A stretch of 64,000 nt of DNA from Sphingomonas mali NBRC 15500 (GCF_001598415.1 NZ_BCYX01000011.1:1-64000); one strand, 5' to 3'. Shown: positions 19,855-28,322, numbered from the stretch's first letter. Numbers and translations: made by a program. The notes: generated by a model from the letters alone, not told the origin.

Positions 19855-19989
19855 ATGGCCGACCAGACCGACATGAAGGCACACGAATCGACGTATCACT
19901 CGGTGCTCGGGATGCTCAAATATGGTGCGGTGGGGTGCTTCCTGATCGCGGCGATCGTGATCTGGCTCATCTCCTCCGGTCACAAGTAA
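19855..19989 (+). CDS. aa3-type cytochrome c oxidase subunit IV (small)
   Basis: A 44-aa membrane protein, MADQTDMKAHESTYHS followed by one transmembrane helix (about 24-40) and SSGHK. It matches the short bacterial aa3-oxidase subunit IV type (COX4_pro_2-like), a single-helix accessory subunit of the terminal oxidase. GGAGAG lies 11 nt before the ATG. It is followed 7 bp later by pntAA on the same strand. The other oxidase genes are not in the window. Confidence 0.8.
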   Translation: MADQTDMKAHESTYHSVLGMLKYGAVGCFLIAAIVIWLISSGHK

Positions 19990-19996
19990 GCCCCGG

Positions 19997-21118
19997 GTGA
20001 AGATCGCCGTCCTGCGGGAAACCGCTTCGGGCGAGCGCCGCGTCGCGGCGACTCCGGAAACGGTCAAGAAGTTCGTCGCGCTGGGAGCCCAGGTCGCGAT
20101 CGAGCAGGGCGCAGGCGCTGCCGCCAGCTATGACGACGCCGGCTATGAAGGGGCGGGCGCGACGATCGGAACGCGGGCAGCGGTGCTCAAGGGCGCCGAT
20201 ATCGTGCTCGGCATCCAGGGGCCCGATCCGGCCGATCTGAAGGACGCCGCCAAGGGCGCCTGGCTGGTCGCCGGGCTCAACCCGTTCGGCGAACGCGCGC
20301 GGGTCGACGGCTATGCTGCCGCCGGCATCGAAGCACTGGCGATGGAATTCATGCCGCGCATCACCCGTGCGCAGTCGATGGATATCTTGTCGAGCCAGGC
20401 GAACCTCGCCGGCTACAAGGCGGTGCTCGACGCGGCGGCCGAATATGGCCGGGCGTTCCCGATGATGATGACCGCGGCGGGCACCGTCTCGGCGGCCAAA
20501 TGCTTCGTGATGGGCGTGGGTGTTGCCGGCCTCCAGGCGATCGCCACCGCGCGGCGCCTCGGCGCGCAGGTCTCGGCAACCGACGTGCGCTCGGCGACCA
20601 AGGAGCAGATCCAGTCGCTCGGTGCCAAGCCGATCTTCGTCGAGAATGTCGCCGGGATCGAGGGCGAAGGGTCGGGCGGCTATGCCACCGAGATGAGCGA
20701 GGAATATCAGAAGGCGCAGGCCGAACTGGTCTCCGGCCATATCGCCAAGCAGGACATCGTCATCACCACGGCGTTGATCCCCGGCCGTCCCGCGCCGCGG
20801 CTGATCAGCGACGCCCAGATCGCGACGATGCGTCCGGGCAGCGTGATCGTCGATCTCGCGGTCGAAAGCGGCGGCAATGTCGAGGGCTCGGTCGCGGGTG
20901 AAGTCGTCGAGAAGCACGGCGTCCGCATCGTCGGACACAAGAACGTCGCCTCGCGTCTCGCTACCGACAGCTCGGCGCTCTTTGCGCGCAACCTGTACAA
21001 TTTCTTGTCGACCTTCTGGGACAAGGAAGCGGGTAAGCCAGTGCTCGACGAGGAGATCGGGGATGCGGTGCGGCTGACCAAGGACGGCGCAGTCGTGAAC
21101 GCGAGATTGCTCGGGTGA
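19997..21118 (+). CDS. pntAA: NAD(P) transhydrogenase alpha subunit, part 1 (NAD-binding)
   Basis: Soluble domain I of the proton-translocating transhydrogenase, 373 aa, binding NAD(H). Visible features are MKIAVLRETASGERRVA, the RAQSMDILSSQANLAGYKAV segment, and the Rossmann motif GVGVAGLQAIATA. In this split form, domains I, II and III are separate genes. The start is GTG, 7 bp after the oxidase-subunit gene. Its stop overlaps the GTG of an unrelated exported protein (GTGA), so pntAA and pntAB are not adjacent as they normally are. Confidence 0.97.
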   Translation: MKIAVLRETASGERRVAATPETVKKFVALGAQVAIEQGAGAAASYDDAGYEGAGATIGTRAAVLKGADIVLGIQGPDPADLKDAAKGAWLVAGLNPFGERARVDGYAAAGIEALAMEFMPRITRAQSMDILSSQANLAGYKAVLDAAAEYGRAFPMMMTAAGTVSAAKCFVMGVGVAGLQAIATARRLGAQVSATDVRSATKEQIQSLGAKPIFVENVAGIEGEGSGGYATEMSEEYQKAQAELVSGHIAKQDIVITTALIPGRPAPRLISDAQIATMRPGSVIVDLAVESGGNVEGSVAGEVVEKHGVRIVGHKNVASRLATDSSALFARNLYNFLSTFWDKEAGKPVLDEEIGDAVRLTKDGAVVNARLLG

Positions 21119-21942
21119 ACCGAATTGGGCTGACCCTGGCCGTTGGAATGGTATGCCTTTTCGCGACACGTGCAACCGCGAGCATCATTTACATTCCGCT
21201 TGTCGACTCCCGGCCTTGGGTCGCGGTCAAGCGACTTCCTTACGCGCTATGGGATACCAAATCCGCCATCGTTGCCGGGACTGAACTCAGCTTGGACAAG
21301 CATGGCGGTGTCGTTGATTCCGCGGTGATGATGCCACAATCGGTTTATGCCACCGATCGGGATTTGGTTGAAGGTACCAAGGTCTGGCTGCCCAAGGGTG
21401 GTCTACTGGTCAAGATGGCAGGCGGCGAGAGCGGTTGGTATTGCACTTGGCGATTCGACGACCGCGCCGCCGAAACACCGACGCAGGAAGCGGAAGCGAA
21501 CCTAAACGGCTTTGAATACAATTTGTGCCTGAAAGAATCTGATACCGGCGGATTGTCTAACCCGAAGATCATGATCGCCGACTTCAAGGCGCTTATGACA
21601 ATTACGGATCCCGAGTCGGGAATGAACCGGTATCGCAATGGCGTCGGAACCACGAACCCGGTCAATATCGCTGCGGTTGATGTCGACCTCCTGCCGAAAA
21701 GGGCGCAGCAGCAGGTCATTGCTGACTGGACGCGCACCATTTGCCTCCATGTCGGCATCACAGACATGAAGGGGCGTCCGCTGCTCGAGTCCGGCAAGAG
21801 CTGTTTCTCGGGAATCGGCCAGACCATCGACATGGCCGGCGGGCGCTATACCCTGCTCGCCATGGACGCCGACAAACATTTAAAGATTCGGATCGACCGC
21901 CCGATCGATGATCGCGGCATCGGGCCGAGCGTGAAAAAGTAA
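21115..21942 (+). CDS. Exported protein of unknown function inside the pnt operon
   Basis: Unrecognised 275-aa protein. The GTG start overlaps the pntAA stop by 4 nt, and the gene ends 15 bp before pntAB, so it is translated as part of the transhydrogenase operon. Residues 1-22 (ending ATRATA) form a signal peptide. The mature part has four cysteines (in WYCTW, YNLCLKE, TICLHV and KSCFSG), enough for two disulfides, and no membrane segment. Base composition is visibly less GC-rich than pntAA and pntB, suggesting later acquisition. No family was recognised and no enzymatic motif is visible. Confidence 0.82.
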   Translation: MNRIGLTLAVGMVCLFATRATASIIYIPLVDSRPWVAVKRLPYALWDTKSAIVAGTELSLDKHGGVVDSAVMMPQSVYATDRDLVEGTKVWLPKGGLLVKMAGGESGWYCTWRFDDRAAETPTQEAEANLNGFEYNLCLKESDTGGLSNPKIMIADFKALMTITDPESGMNRYRNGVGTTNPVNIAAVDVDLLPKRAQQQVIADWTRTICLHVGITDMKGRPLLESGKSCFSGIGQTIDMAGGRYTLLAMDADKHLKIRIDRPIDDRGIGPSVKK

Positions 21943-21957
21943 AAGGAGCAGGGCGGC

Positions 21958-22269
21958 ATGGACTTCATCTCGATCCTCTCGATCTTCGTAATGGCCGTGT
22001 TCGTCGGTTATTACGTCGTCTGGTCGGTGACTCCGGCGCTGCACACGCCGCTGATGGCGGTGACCAATGCGATCTCGTCGGTGATCATCGTCGGCGCGCT
22101 GATCGCCAGCGCGGCGATCGGGATCGGGGGCACAGGCGCGACCTCGAAATGGCTGGGCCTGCTCGCGGTGGTGCTGGCCAGCGTCAACATTTTCGGCGGC
22201 TTCGCGGTCACCGCGCGGATGCTCGCGATGTACAAGAAGAAGGATCGGCCGGCGGCCGGTCACAAATGA
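21958..22269 (+). CDS. pntAB: NAD(P) transhydrogenase alpha subunit, part 2 (membrane)
   Basis: Membrane domain IIa of the transhydrogenase, 103 aa, with three to four hydrophobic helices. The segments VGYYVVWSVTPALHTPLM and NIFGGFAVTARML are typical. It forms part of the proton channel with the N-terminal half of PntB. AAAAGGAG precedes the ATG. It is separated from pntB by an 83-bp inverted repeat that lies within the presumed transcript. Confidence 0.96.
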   Translation: MDFISILSIFVMAVFVGYYVVWSVTPALHTPLMAVTNAISSVIIVGALIASAAIGIGGTGATSKWLGLLAVVLASVNIFGGFAVTARMLAMYKKKDRPAAGHK

Positions 22270-22270
22270 A

Positions 22271-22353
22271 CGTCGCCCCAGCGAAAGCTGGGGTCTCGTG
22301 CGGCTTGGCGCCGTGCGGGTAACAGGGAGATGCCAGCTTTCGCTGGCATGACG
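22271..22353. repeat. Inverted repeat within the pnt operon, CCAGCGAAAGCTGG family
   Basis: Outer arms are CGTCGCCCCAGCGAAAGCTGG and the inverse of CGTCATGCCAGCGAAAGCTGG, separated by about 30 bp. Each arm is a hairpin, and the pair can form a longer one. The layout (CGTCA, a small palindrome, then GATCTC-like ends) is that of 4446-4556 and 61403-61491. Lying between pntAB and pntB, it could affect message stability or the subunit ratio. Confidence 0.8.
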
Positions 22354-22365
22354 GGGTAGGACAGA

Positions 22366-23826
22366 ATGGAAGAAGCGATCGCGGTGAATCCTTGGGCGTC
22401 GCTGGCCTATCTGGTTGCCGGGGTGTGCTTCATCCTCGCGCTGCGCGGGCTGTCGAGTCCGACCTCGAGTCAGCGCGGCAATCGTTTCGGCATGATCGGC
22501 ATGACGATCGCCGTGGTGACGACGTTGGTGACGCACGCGCCCTTATTGGTCACGAACTTTGCAGAAGATTCGTACGTGGCACGTCTCGACACGGTCACGT
22601 TGATCGAAATCCTCGTAGCGATCGGTATCGGTGCCACAATTGGCATCGTCACCGCCCGACGCATCGCGATGACCGCGATGCCGCAGCTCGTGGCCGCCTT
22701 CCACTCGCTGGTCGGTATGGCGGCCGTGCTGGTCGCGGGTGCTGCCTTCCTCAATCCCGAAGCCTTCGGCATCGCCGTGGCTGGCCAGATCTTCACCCAG
22801 AGCCGGATCGAAATGGGCCTGGGCGTCGCGATCGGCGCGATCACCTTCTCGGGCTCGGTGATCGCGTTCCTCAAGCTCAACGGCAATATGGGCGGCAAGC
22901 CGATCATGTTGCCCGGTCGTCACGTCATCAACCTGGCGGTGCTCGCGGGCATTCTCGGACTGGTCGCCTACTTTACGCAGGATCAGTCGCCCTGGGTGTT
23001 CTGGACCATTACAGGCCTCAGCTTCGCGATCGGCTTCCTGCTGATCATCCCGATCGGCGGGGCGGACATGCCGGTCGTGGTGTCGATGCTCAACAGCTAT
23101 TCGGGCTGGGCGGCGGCGGCGATGGGCTTCACGCTGCACAACACCGCGATGATCATCACCGGTGCGCTGGTCGGCTCGTCGGGCGCGATCCTCAGCTACA
23201 TCATGTGCCGCGCGATGAACCGCAGCTTCATCAGCGTGATCGCCGGCGGCTTCGGCGGCGACAGCGGTGGCGGTGCGGCGGCGGCCGCAACCGATCGCCC
23301 GTGGAAGCGCGGATCGGCCGAGGACGCGGCGTTCCTGATGAGCCAGGCCGAACAGGTCATCATCGTCCCTGGTTACGGCATGGCGGTGGCGCAGGCGCAG
23401 CACGTGCTGCGCGAGATGGCCGACAAGCTCAAGGAAGAGGGCGTCCGCGTCAAATACGCGATTCATCCGGTCGCGGGGCGCATGCCGGGCCATATGAACG
23501 TGCTGCTCGCCGAGGCGAACGTTCCCTATGACGAGGTGTTCGAGCTCGAGGACATCAACAGCGAGTTCGCCCAGACCGATGTCGCGTTCATCATCGGCGC
23601 CAATGACGTGGTCAATCCGGCGGCCAAGACCGACAAGAGCTCGCCGATCTACGGCATGCCGGTGTTCGACGTGAACAAGGCCAAGACGGTGCTGTTCATC
23701 AAGCGTTCGATGGGCGGCGTCGGTTATGCCGGCGTCGACAACGACGTCTTCTATCAGGACAATACGATGATGCTCCTCGCCGACGCCAAGAAGATGGTCG
23801 AGGAAATCGTCAAGGCGCTGGGGTGA
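22366..23826 (+). CDS. pntB: NAD(P) transhydrogenase beta subunit
   Basis: Beta subunit of 486 aa with membrane domain IIb (about 1-290, eight or nine helices) and the NADP-binding domain III (about 300-486). The domain III signature is VIIVPGYGMAVAQAQH, followed by AIHPVAGRMPGHMNVLLAEA and FIIGANDVVNPAA. It uses the proton gradient to make NADPH from NADH. The stop overlaps the GTG start of the downstream winged-helix gene. Confidence 0.98.
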   Translation: MEEAIAVNPWASLAYLVAGVCFILALRGLSSPTSSQRGNRFGMIGMTIAVVTTLVTHAPLLVTNFAEDSYVARLDTVTLIEILVAIGIGATIGIVTARRIAMTAMPQLVAAFHSLVGMAAVLVAGAAFLNPEAFGIAVAGQIFTQSRIEMGLGVAIGAITFSGSVIAFLKLNGNMGGKPIMLPGRHVINLAVLAGILGLVAYFTQDQSPWVFWTITGLSFAIGFLLIIPIGGADMPVVVSMLNSYSGWAAAAMGFTLHNTAMIITGALVGSSGAILSYIMCRAMNRSFISVIAGGFGGDSGGGAAAAATDRPWKRGSAEDAAFLMSQAEQVIIVPGYGMAVAQAQHVLREMADKLKEEGVRVKYAIHPVAGRMPGHMNVLLAEANVPYDEVFELEDINSEFAQTDVAFIIGANDVVNPAAKTDKSSPIYGMPVFDVNKAKTVLFIKRSMGGVGYAGVDNDVFYQDNTMMLLADAKKMVEEIVKALG

Positions 23827-24638
23827 TCGCGGTGAGCGGCGCGGCATCGATCCAGCACGCCAGGGCGTTCGTGCTGGGCCGGCCCGGCGCGCGCGTTCAT
23901 CTCGCCGCCGCGGCCATCAGGGCCGGCGCTGAGGTTGTCGCCGAGGCTGATTGGTCGGATGCGGCCTCGCCCGGCATGTCGGATGCGCAGCTCGTCATCG
24001 CGGCACTCGAGGATCTTGCAGGTGATACGCTGCACGACGCGGTCGACCGGCTCGGCCATGTGCCGGAAACCGAATTCGGGCTGATCGTCACGTTGACCGA
24101 AAGCCAGATCGACGCGGTCGCCGCGCCGCTGCTCGCCCGGCGGATCACCTTGCTGTGCGATCCGCGGCCGGCCGATCTTGCCGCGGCGATCGCGCAGGCC
24201 TTGGTCGCGCCGGTCGAACCCGCGGCGCGCCCGCTTCCCGCCAACGTCGCCGATCAACGCAGCGACTATGGCTTGCCCGCCGAGCCGGTGCAGGTCGCGG
24301 CGGCCGATGTCCGCAAGGCGATCCGCGCGCGGCGGCTGCGCAGCCGCCCGTTCCCCGACGTGCTGTTCGAGGATCCCGCCTGGGACATGCTGCTCGACCT
24401 CTATGCCGCGCATCTCGAACGCGCGCAGGTGTCGGTATCCAGCCTGTGCATCGCCGCGGCGGTGCCGCCCAGCACCGCATTGCGCTGGATCGGACGGATG
24501 ACCGAGGACGGCTTGTTCGTGCGCGAGCCCGACCCGTTCGACCGCCGCCGCGCCTTCATGGCGCTGAGCGACGCGGCGCTCGATCGCATGAACCGCTATT
24601 TCGCGACGCTCGCACAGAACGGCCTGGCGATCGCCTGA
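23823..24638 (+). CDS. Winged-helix regulator with an N-terminal receiver-like region
   Basis: Protein of 271 aa starting GTG at 23823 and overlapping the pntB stop (GTGA). The C-terminal ~115 residues (PDVLFEDPAWDMLLDLYAAH, SVSSLCIAAAVPPSTALRW, RRRAFMALSD) form a MarR-like winged helix known in sphingomonad regulators. The N-terminal ~125 residues alternate hydrophobic strands and helices like a receiver or flavodoxin fold, but an Asp phospho-site is not obvious. It is probably transcribed with pntB and may sense something linked to redox state; that is inference. Confidence 0.7.
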   Translation: MIAVSGAASIQHARAFVLGRPGARVHLAAAAIRAGAEVVAEADWSDAASPGMSDAQLVIAALEDLAGDTLHDAVDRLGHVPETEFGLIVTLTESQIDAVAAPLLARRITLLCDPRPADLAAAIAQALVAPVEPAARPLPANVADQRSDYGLPAEPVQVAAADVRKAIRARRLRSRPFPDVLFEDPAWDMLLDLYAAHLERAQVSVSSLCIAAAVPPSTALRWIGRMTEDGLFVREPDPFDRRRAFMALSDAALDRMNRYFATLAQNGLAIA

Positions 24639-24681
24639 CCCCTTGCGCTGGCGGGCGCATCGCGTCAGAGGACAAGCGTAC

Positions 24682-24757
24682 GGGCGGTTAGCTCAGTTGG
24701 TAGAGCATCTCGTTTACACCGAGAGGGTCGGCGGTTCGAGACCGTCACCGCCCACCA
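24682..24757 (+). tRNA. tRNA-Val (anticodon TAC)
   Basis: A 76-nt cloverleaf. The acceptor GGGCGGT pairs with ACCGCCC, the D arm is GCTC-GAGC, the anticodon stem TCTCG-CGAGA holds loop TTTACAC (anticodon TAC), and the T arm GGCGG-TTCGAGA-CCGTC is regular. The CCA end is encoded. Confidence 0.97.
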
Positions 24758-24973
24758 TTCCTGGCTCAGCATAGAAGTCGGCTTCCATTGCCGGCGCGTC
24801 GCAAGTCCACGTCGAGCGATCATTGCCGGTCAGGCGTGTGGGCTCACCGGCAGCCAAATGCTTTGAGACGCGGGTTACCAAGACGCGGATGCGGTCGTTT
24901 GCGATAAAAATCTTGCCGCGTGTGGGGAGGGATCATCGTTCGGTCTAGATTCTCAATCGGGCATGTGTAAGTC

Positions 24974-25003
24974 TTGCATATGTAATTGGTGTTTTCATAT
25001 ACG
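24974..25003 (+). promoter_or_regulatory. AT-rich promoter/operator candidate for the fucosidase gene
   Basis: In an otherwise GC-rich gap there is a near-palindrome TTGCATATGTAA (24974-24985) followed by CATATACG. TTGCAT and TATACG at an 18-bp spacing could be -35 and -10 elements about 45 bp before the fucosidase start. The palindrome could also be a repressor site. The rest of 24758-24973 shows no gene. Confidence 0.35.
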
Positions 25004-25044
25004 AGAATTCGGGGTGTTGCCCGTACACCCTTGGGGAGCGACCG

Positions 25045-26691
25045 ATGCTGACGAGACGTGACGTGCTGTTGAGCGGAGGAGCGGCGGCCCTGGCCGGCGG
25101 CGTTGGCGTCGCGCAGGCAGCCACAAATGAGCCGTTTGCTGCCGACTGGCGCTCGCTTGCGGCCGGGTACCGCCATCCCGAATGGTTTCGCGACGCCAAG
25201 CTCGGCATCTGGGCGCATTGGGGACCGCAATGCCAAGCCGAGTTCGGCGACTGGTATGCGCGGCTGCTATACACTCAGGGACGGCAACCGTGGGAACAAG
25301 GCGAAACCGCCTATCAGGACCATCTCCGGCGTTATGGCCATCCCAGCCAGACCGGCTTTATCGACATCATCGGCCAGTGGAAGGCCGAGAATTGGCAGCC
25401 GGACCGGCTTGTCCGCAAATATGCTGCCGCGGGGGCGCGATACTTTGTCGGGATGGGTTGCCATCACGACAATCTCGACCTGTTCGCGAGCAAGCACCAG
25501 GAATGGAACAGCGTCCGCGTCGGGCCGAAGAAGGATATTCTGGCGACCTGGGAAAAGGCCGCGCGCGATGCCGGCTTGCGGTTCGGCGTCTCCAACCATT
25601 CGGGCCACGCCTGGCACTGGTACCAGCCGGCCTATGGCTATGACGCGGAAGGGCCGATGCGCGGCCGCCGCTACGATGCGTACTGGCTCCGCAAACAGCA
25701 CGGCATCGGCAAATATTGGGAAGGGCTCGACCCACAGGAACTCTATACCGGGCCCTATTACGTGCCGCCCGACGGCATCAGCTCGGCCAAGGCGATGCTG
25801 GAATGGCACGACAAGCGCGACGGCCAGTGGCTGGAAGGCGTGCCGACGGGCAATCTCCGGTTCGTCGAGAAGTGGTTGCGGCGTCAGAAACAGATCGTCG
25901 AGGATTACAAGCCCGACCTCATGTTCATGGACCATGCCGGCGTGCCGTTCGGCAAATATGGGCTGGAAGCGGTCGCACATTATTACAACCAAGCGGTCGA
26001 GTGGCACGGATCGCCCGACGTGATCATGACCGGCGGCTTGCTCGACGCGTTCGCGCAGCGGGCGATCACCTGGAATGTCGAGCGCGGCGTGCTCAATGAT
26101 ATCCTCGAAACACCGTGGCAGACCTGCACCTGCATCGGATCGTGGCATTATTCGCGGCCGCTTTACGAGAGCAACGGCTATAAGAGCGCCAAACAGGTCG
26201 TGCAGATCCTGGCGGACGTCGTGTCGAAGAACGGCACCTTGCTGTTCAACGTGCCGGTGCGCGGCGACGGCACGATCGACGAGAAGGAGGAGGCGATCGT
26301 CGACCAGTTCACGGGCTGGACGCGGCGCAACGGCGAGGCGATCTTCGCTACGCGCCCCTGGCGCAAATATGGCGAAGGGCCGACCAAGCCGCCGCCCGCC
26401 GGCGCGTTCGGCGAAGACAAACAGAAGCCCTTCACCGGCGAGGACATCCGCTTCACCAAGAAGGGCGAGACGCTTTACGCTATCTTCCTCGACTGGCCGA
26501 CGGGCGAAAGCGCGATCGCCTCGCTCGGCAAGAACGCGCTTCGCGATGCAGTGATCGAGCGCGTCGACCTTATCGGCGGACCCGAATTACGCTTTCGCCG
26601 CGATGCCGATGCATTGCGGCTGACGCTACCCGCGCCACAGGATGGCGCCTTCGCGCCGGCGTTGCGGATCAGGGGCAGGGGACTGGTCTAG
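25045..26691 (+). CDS. Tat-exported GH29 alpha-L-fucosidase
   Basis: Glycoside hydrolase family 29 protein, 548 aa, predicted to release alpha-L-fucose. MLTRRDVLLSGGAAA is a twin-arginine signal. The family features WFRDAKLGIWAHWG and KYAAAGARYFVGMGCHHDN lie in the first 160 residues. The nucleophile Asp is about residue 296 in LMFMDHAG, and NGTLLFNVPVRGDG closes the barrel. A C-terminal beta region follows. GGGGAG lies 7 nt before the ATG. It is isolated: no TonB receptor, fucose pathway or transporter is adjacent. Confidence 0.92.
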   Translation: MLTRRDVLLSGGAAALAGGVGVAQAATNEPFAADWRSLAAGYRHPEWFRDAKLGIWAHWGPQCQAEFGDWYARLLYTQGRQPWEQGETAYQDHLRRYGHPSQTGFIDIIGQWKAENWQPDRLVRKYAAAGARYFVGMGCHHDNLDLFASKHQEWNSVRVGPKKDILATWEKAARDAGLRFGVSNHSGHAWHWYQPAYGYDAEGPMRGRRYDAYWLRKQHGIGKYWEGLDPQELYTGPYYVPPDGISSAKAMLEWHDKRDGQWLEGVPTGNLRFVEKWLRRQKQIVEDYKPDLMFMDHAGVPFGKYGLEAVAHYYNQAVEWHGSPDVIMTGGLLDAFAQRAITWNVERGVLNDILETPWQTCTCIGSWHYSRPLYESNGYKSAKQVVQILADVVSKNGTLLFNVPVRGDGTIDEKEEAIVDQFTGWTRRNGEAIFATRPWRKYGEGPTKPPPAGAFGEDKQKPFTGEDIRFTKKGETLYAIFLDWPTGESAIASLGKNALRDAVIERVDLIGGPELRFRRDADALRLTLPAPQDGAFAPALRIRGRGLV

Positions 26692-26730
26692 GGACTTTGC
26701 AGCTTCGCTGTACGGCCCCTGCCTGTTTCG

Positions 26731-27294
26731 TCACAAGGCGCGAACCAGCGTCCGGACCTCCGCGATCCAGGCAGGGTCGCTGATCACTTGCTGGCGTTGG
26801 CCGGAGCCGAGGGGAAGAAGCTGCAACCGGTCGCCTTCGCGCCCGATCAGCCGGCCGAACAGGAACCGTCCGCCGGGGCGCGGCACCAGCACGTCGCGGT
26901 TGAGCGCGCGGCCGAATGACTCGGGCGCCAGCCGCGCGCACCAGATCGTGTCGCCCGCGCGATAGTCGCCGATCCCCGCGCTGACCGATACTGCCACGGC
27001 GCCGGCGTCGGGGCGGGGCGGCGGGATCAGGCTTTCCCGGCCGGGCGCGAACACACCCTCCGCGCCCAGCACGGCGGCGACGGGCAAATCCGCCTGATCG
27101 GGCAACCGCACCAGGTCCGCGGCTTCGACGCCGAGCGCCGCCGCAATGCGATTGAGCCATTTGACCGACACCGTCCGCATGCCTGTCTCCAGCCGGCCGA
27201 TCGTCTGCGCGGTGGTCGGCGGCACGCATCGTTGCGCGACATCGTCGAGCGTCATTCCCTTGGCACGGCGTACTTCGCGGATCGCAGTGATCAT
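26731..27294 (-). CDS. XRE-family regulator with C-terminal S24-like region
   Basis: Protein of 187 aa. A helix-turn-helix of the Cro/C1 type is at about 1-62 (IREVRRAKGMTLDDVAQRC and QTIGRLETGMRTVS). The C-terminal half (SAGIGDYRAGDTIWCARL, FGRALNRDVLVPR, FLFGRLIG) resembles the LexA/S24 beta fold without a clear Ser/Lys catalytic pair. GGAGGGCG upstream supports ATG 27294 rather than the open frame to 27324. It converges with the fucosidase gene, so a regulatory link to it is not implied by position alone. Confidence 0.78.
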   Translation of the reverse strand: MITAIREVRRAKGMTLDDVAQRCVPPTTAQTIGRLETGMRTVSVKWLNRIAAALGVEAADLVRLPDQADLPVAAVLGAEGVFAPGRESLIPPPRPDAGAVAVSVSAGIGDYRAGDTIWCARLAPESFGRALNRDVLVPRPGGRFLFGRLIGREGDRLQLLPLGSGQRQQVISDPAWIAEVRTLVRAL

Positions 27295-27390
27295 ATCGCC
27301 CTCCAGCCAACCAGATTGGTTCACGAGCTTCGGACAAATGGGGCGCTCTTGGCAAGTTTTTTAACTGGGCGGTTTGCCGGACGTGGCGTT

Positions 27391-27539
27391 AAGCCCCTCT
27401 CCCGCTTGCGGGAGAGGGAGGGGCCCACCGCGAAGCGGTGGGAAGGTGAGGGTCTTCTTTCTTCTTCTGTTTCGACAAACGCCTGGAAGAAGAAAGAAGA
27501 CCCTCACCCAACCCTCTCCCGTAAACGGGAGAGGGCTTA
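27391..27539. repeat. Complex nested inverted repeat
   Basis: Outer arms are AAGCCC-CTCTCCCGCTTGCGGG and the inverse-like CCCTCTCCCGTAAACGGGAG with AGGGCTT. Inner arms GGTGAGGGTCTTCTTTCTTC and its inverse GAAAGAAGACCCTCACC give over 20 paired bases. The short CCACCGC-GAA-GCGGTGGG hairpin lies inside. It separates the XRE gene from the ArsR operon and shares its outer arm with 18206-18229. Confidence 0.8.
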
Positions 27540-27555
27540 TCGAGCGAGGAAAATG

Positions 27556-27612
27556 TTAAACCACTCGGTTGACTTTTATCGCGAATGCGCAATATAAAAC
27601 CATATGGTTGAA
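27556..27612 (+). promoter_or_regulatory. ArsR operon promoter with twin AAACCA-NNN-GGTTGA sites
   Basis: TTGACT (27569-27574) and TATAAA (27593-27598), 18 bp apart, make a strong sigma-70-type promoter. Two copies of AAACCANNNGGTTGA lie at 27558-27572 and 27597-27611, 39 bp apart; the inner AACCA/GGTT is palindromic. The first overlaps the -35, and the second covers the end of the -10 and the start codon. The predicted transcription start falls at or within 1-2 nt of the ATG at 27604, implying a leaderless message. Autorepression by the ArsR protein is inferred. Confidence 0.6.
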
Positions 27613-27933
27613 CGACTCGATCTCACGTTCGCGGCTCTCGCCGATCCCACCCGTCGCGCGATGCTCGCCAGCCTGGCGCTGGGCGAACGATCGGTCGGCG
27701 AACTCGCCGCGCCCCACGCGATGAGCTTCGCCGGCGCCGCCAAGCATGTCGGCGTGCTCGAACGCGCCGGGCTGGTCGAGCGCCGCAAGGCCGGGCGCCA
27801 GCAGCTCTGCCGATTGAAGGCGGAACGGTTGCGCGAAGCCGACGAATGGCTGCGGCAATGGGAGCGTTTCTGGTTGTCGACGCTCGATCGGCTGGAGGCG
27901 ATCATCGTCGAGGATCAGGAGAAACTGAAATGA
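27604..27933 (+). CDS. ArsR-family transcriptional regulator
   Basis: Winged-helix repressor of 109 aa: LTFAALADPTRRAMLASLALGERSVGELA followed by the recognition segment FAGAAKHVGVLERAGLVERRKAGRQQLCRL. There are no metal-binding Cys motifs, so it belongs to the non-metal SdpR-like group usually encoded with SRPBCC proteins. It heads a four-gene operon in which every stop/start pair overlaps (ATGA). Its start codon lies within one of two operator-like repeats and near the predicted transcription start. Confidence 0.93.
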   Translation: MVERLDLTFAALADPTRRAMLASLALGERSVGELAAPHAMSFAGAAKHVGVLERAGLVERRKAGRQQLCRLKAERLREADEWLRQWERFWLSTLDRLEAIIVEDQEKLK

Positions 27934-28322
27934 TCGACGCCACGCCCTTCCTGATGTTCGAGGGACGCGCCGAGGAAGCGCTCGACTTCTACGTCGCGGC
28001 GATTCCGGAAAGCCGGATCGAGCATGTCGATCGCTATGGCGCCGGCGAGCCTGGCCCGGAAGGATCGGTCCGGCTGGCGCGGGCGGTGGTCGCCGGCCTT
28101 CCGATCCTGGCCAGCGACAGCTTCGTCCACCACGCCTTCACCTTCACGCCGTCGATCTCGTTCATGCTGACCTGCAAGGATGAGGAGGAGGTCGACCGTC
28201 TCGCCACTATATTGGCCGAGGGCGGTGGCGTGTTGATGCCGCCGGGCAATTACGGGTTCAGCCGAAAGTTCGCCTGGGTGAATGATAGGTTCGGCGTCTC
28301 CTGGCAAGTGAATCTGCCATGA
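27930..28322 (+). CDS. VOC-family (PhnB-like) protein
   Basis: Protein of 130 aa with the glyoxalase/bleomycin-resistance fold of the PhnB/3-demethylubiquinone-methyltransferase-like group: TPFLMFEGRAEEALDFYV at the N-terminus, SFMLTCKDEEEVDRL in the middle, WVNDRFGVSWQVNLP at the end. The metal residues typical of true glyoxalases are not obvious. The ATG overlaps the arsR stop. Its ligand is unknown; location with AHSA1-type proteins suggests binding or conversion of a small hydrophobic or toxic compound. Confidence 0.88.
   Translation: MIDATPFLMFEGRAEEALDFYVAAIPESRIEHVDRYGAGEPGPEGSVRLARAVVAGLPILASDSFVHHAFTFTPSISFMLTCKDEEEVDRLATILAEGGGVLMPPGNYGFSRKFAWVNDRFGVSWQVNLP

Noticed and set aside
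24844..25236. A 130-aa minus-strand frame between tRNA-Val and the fucosidase
   Set aside because: Overlaps the promoter and start of the fucosidase; no ribosome site or family motif.
27391..27539. CRISPR array
   Set aside because: The repeats are inverted, nested hairpins, not direct repeats with spacers. No Cas genes were seen in the window.
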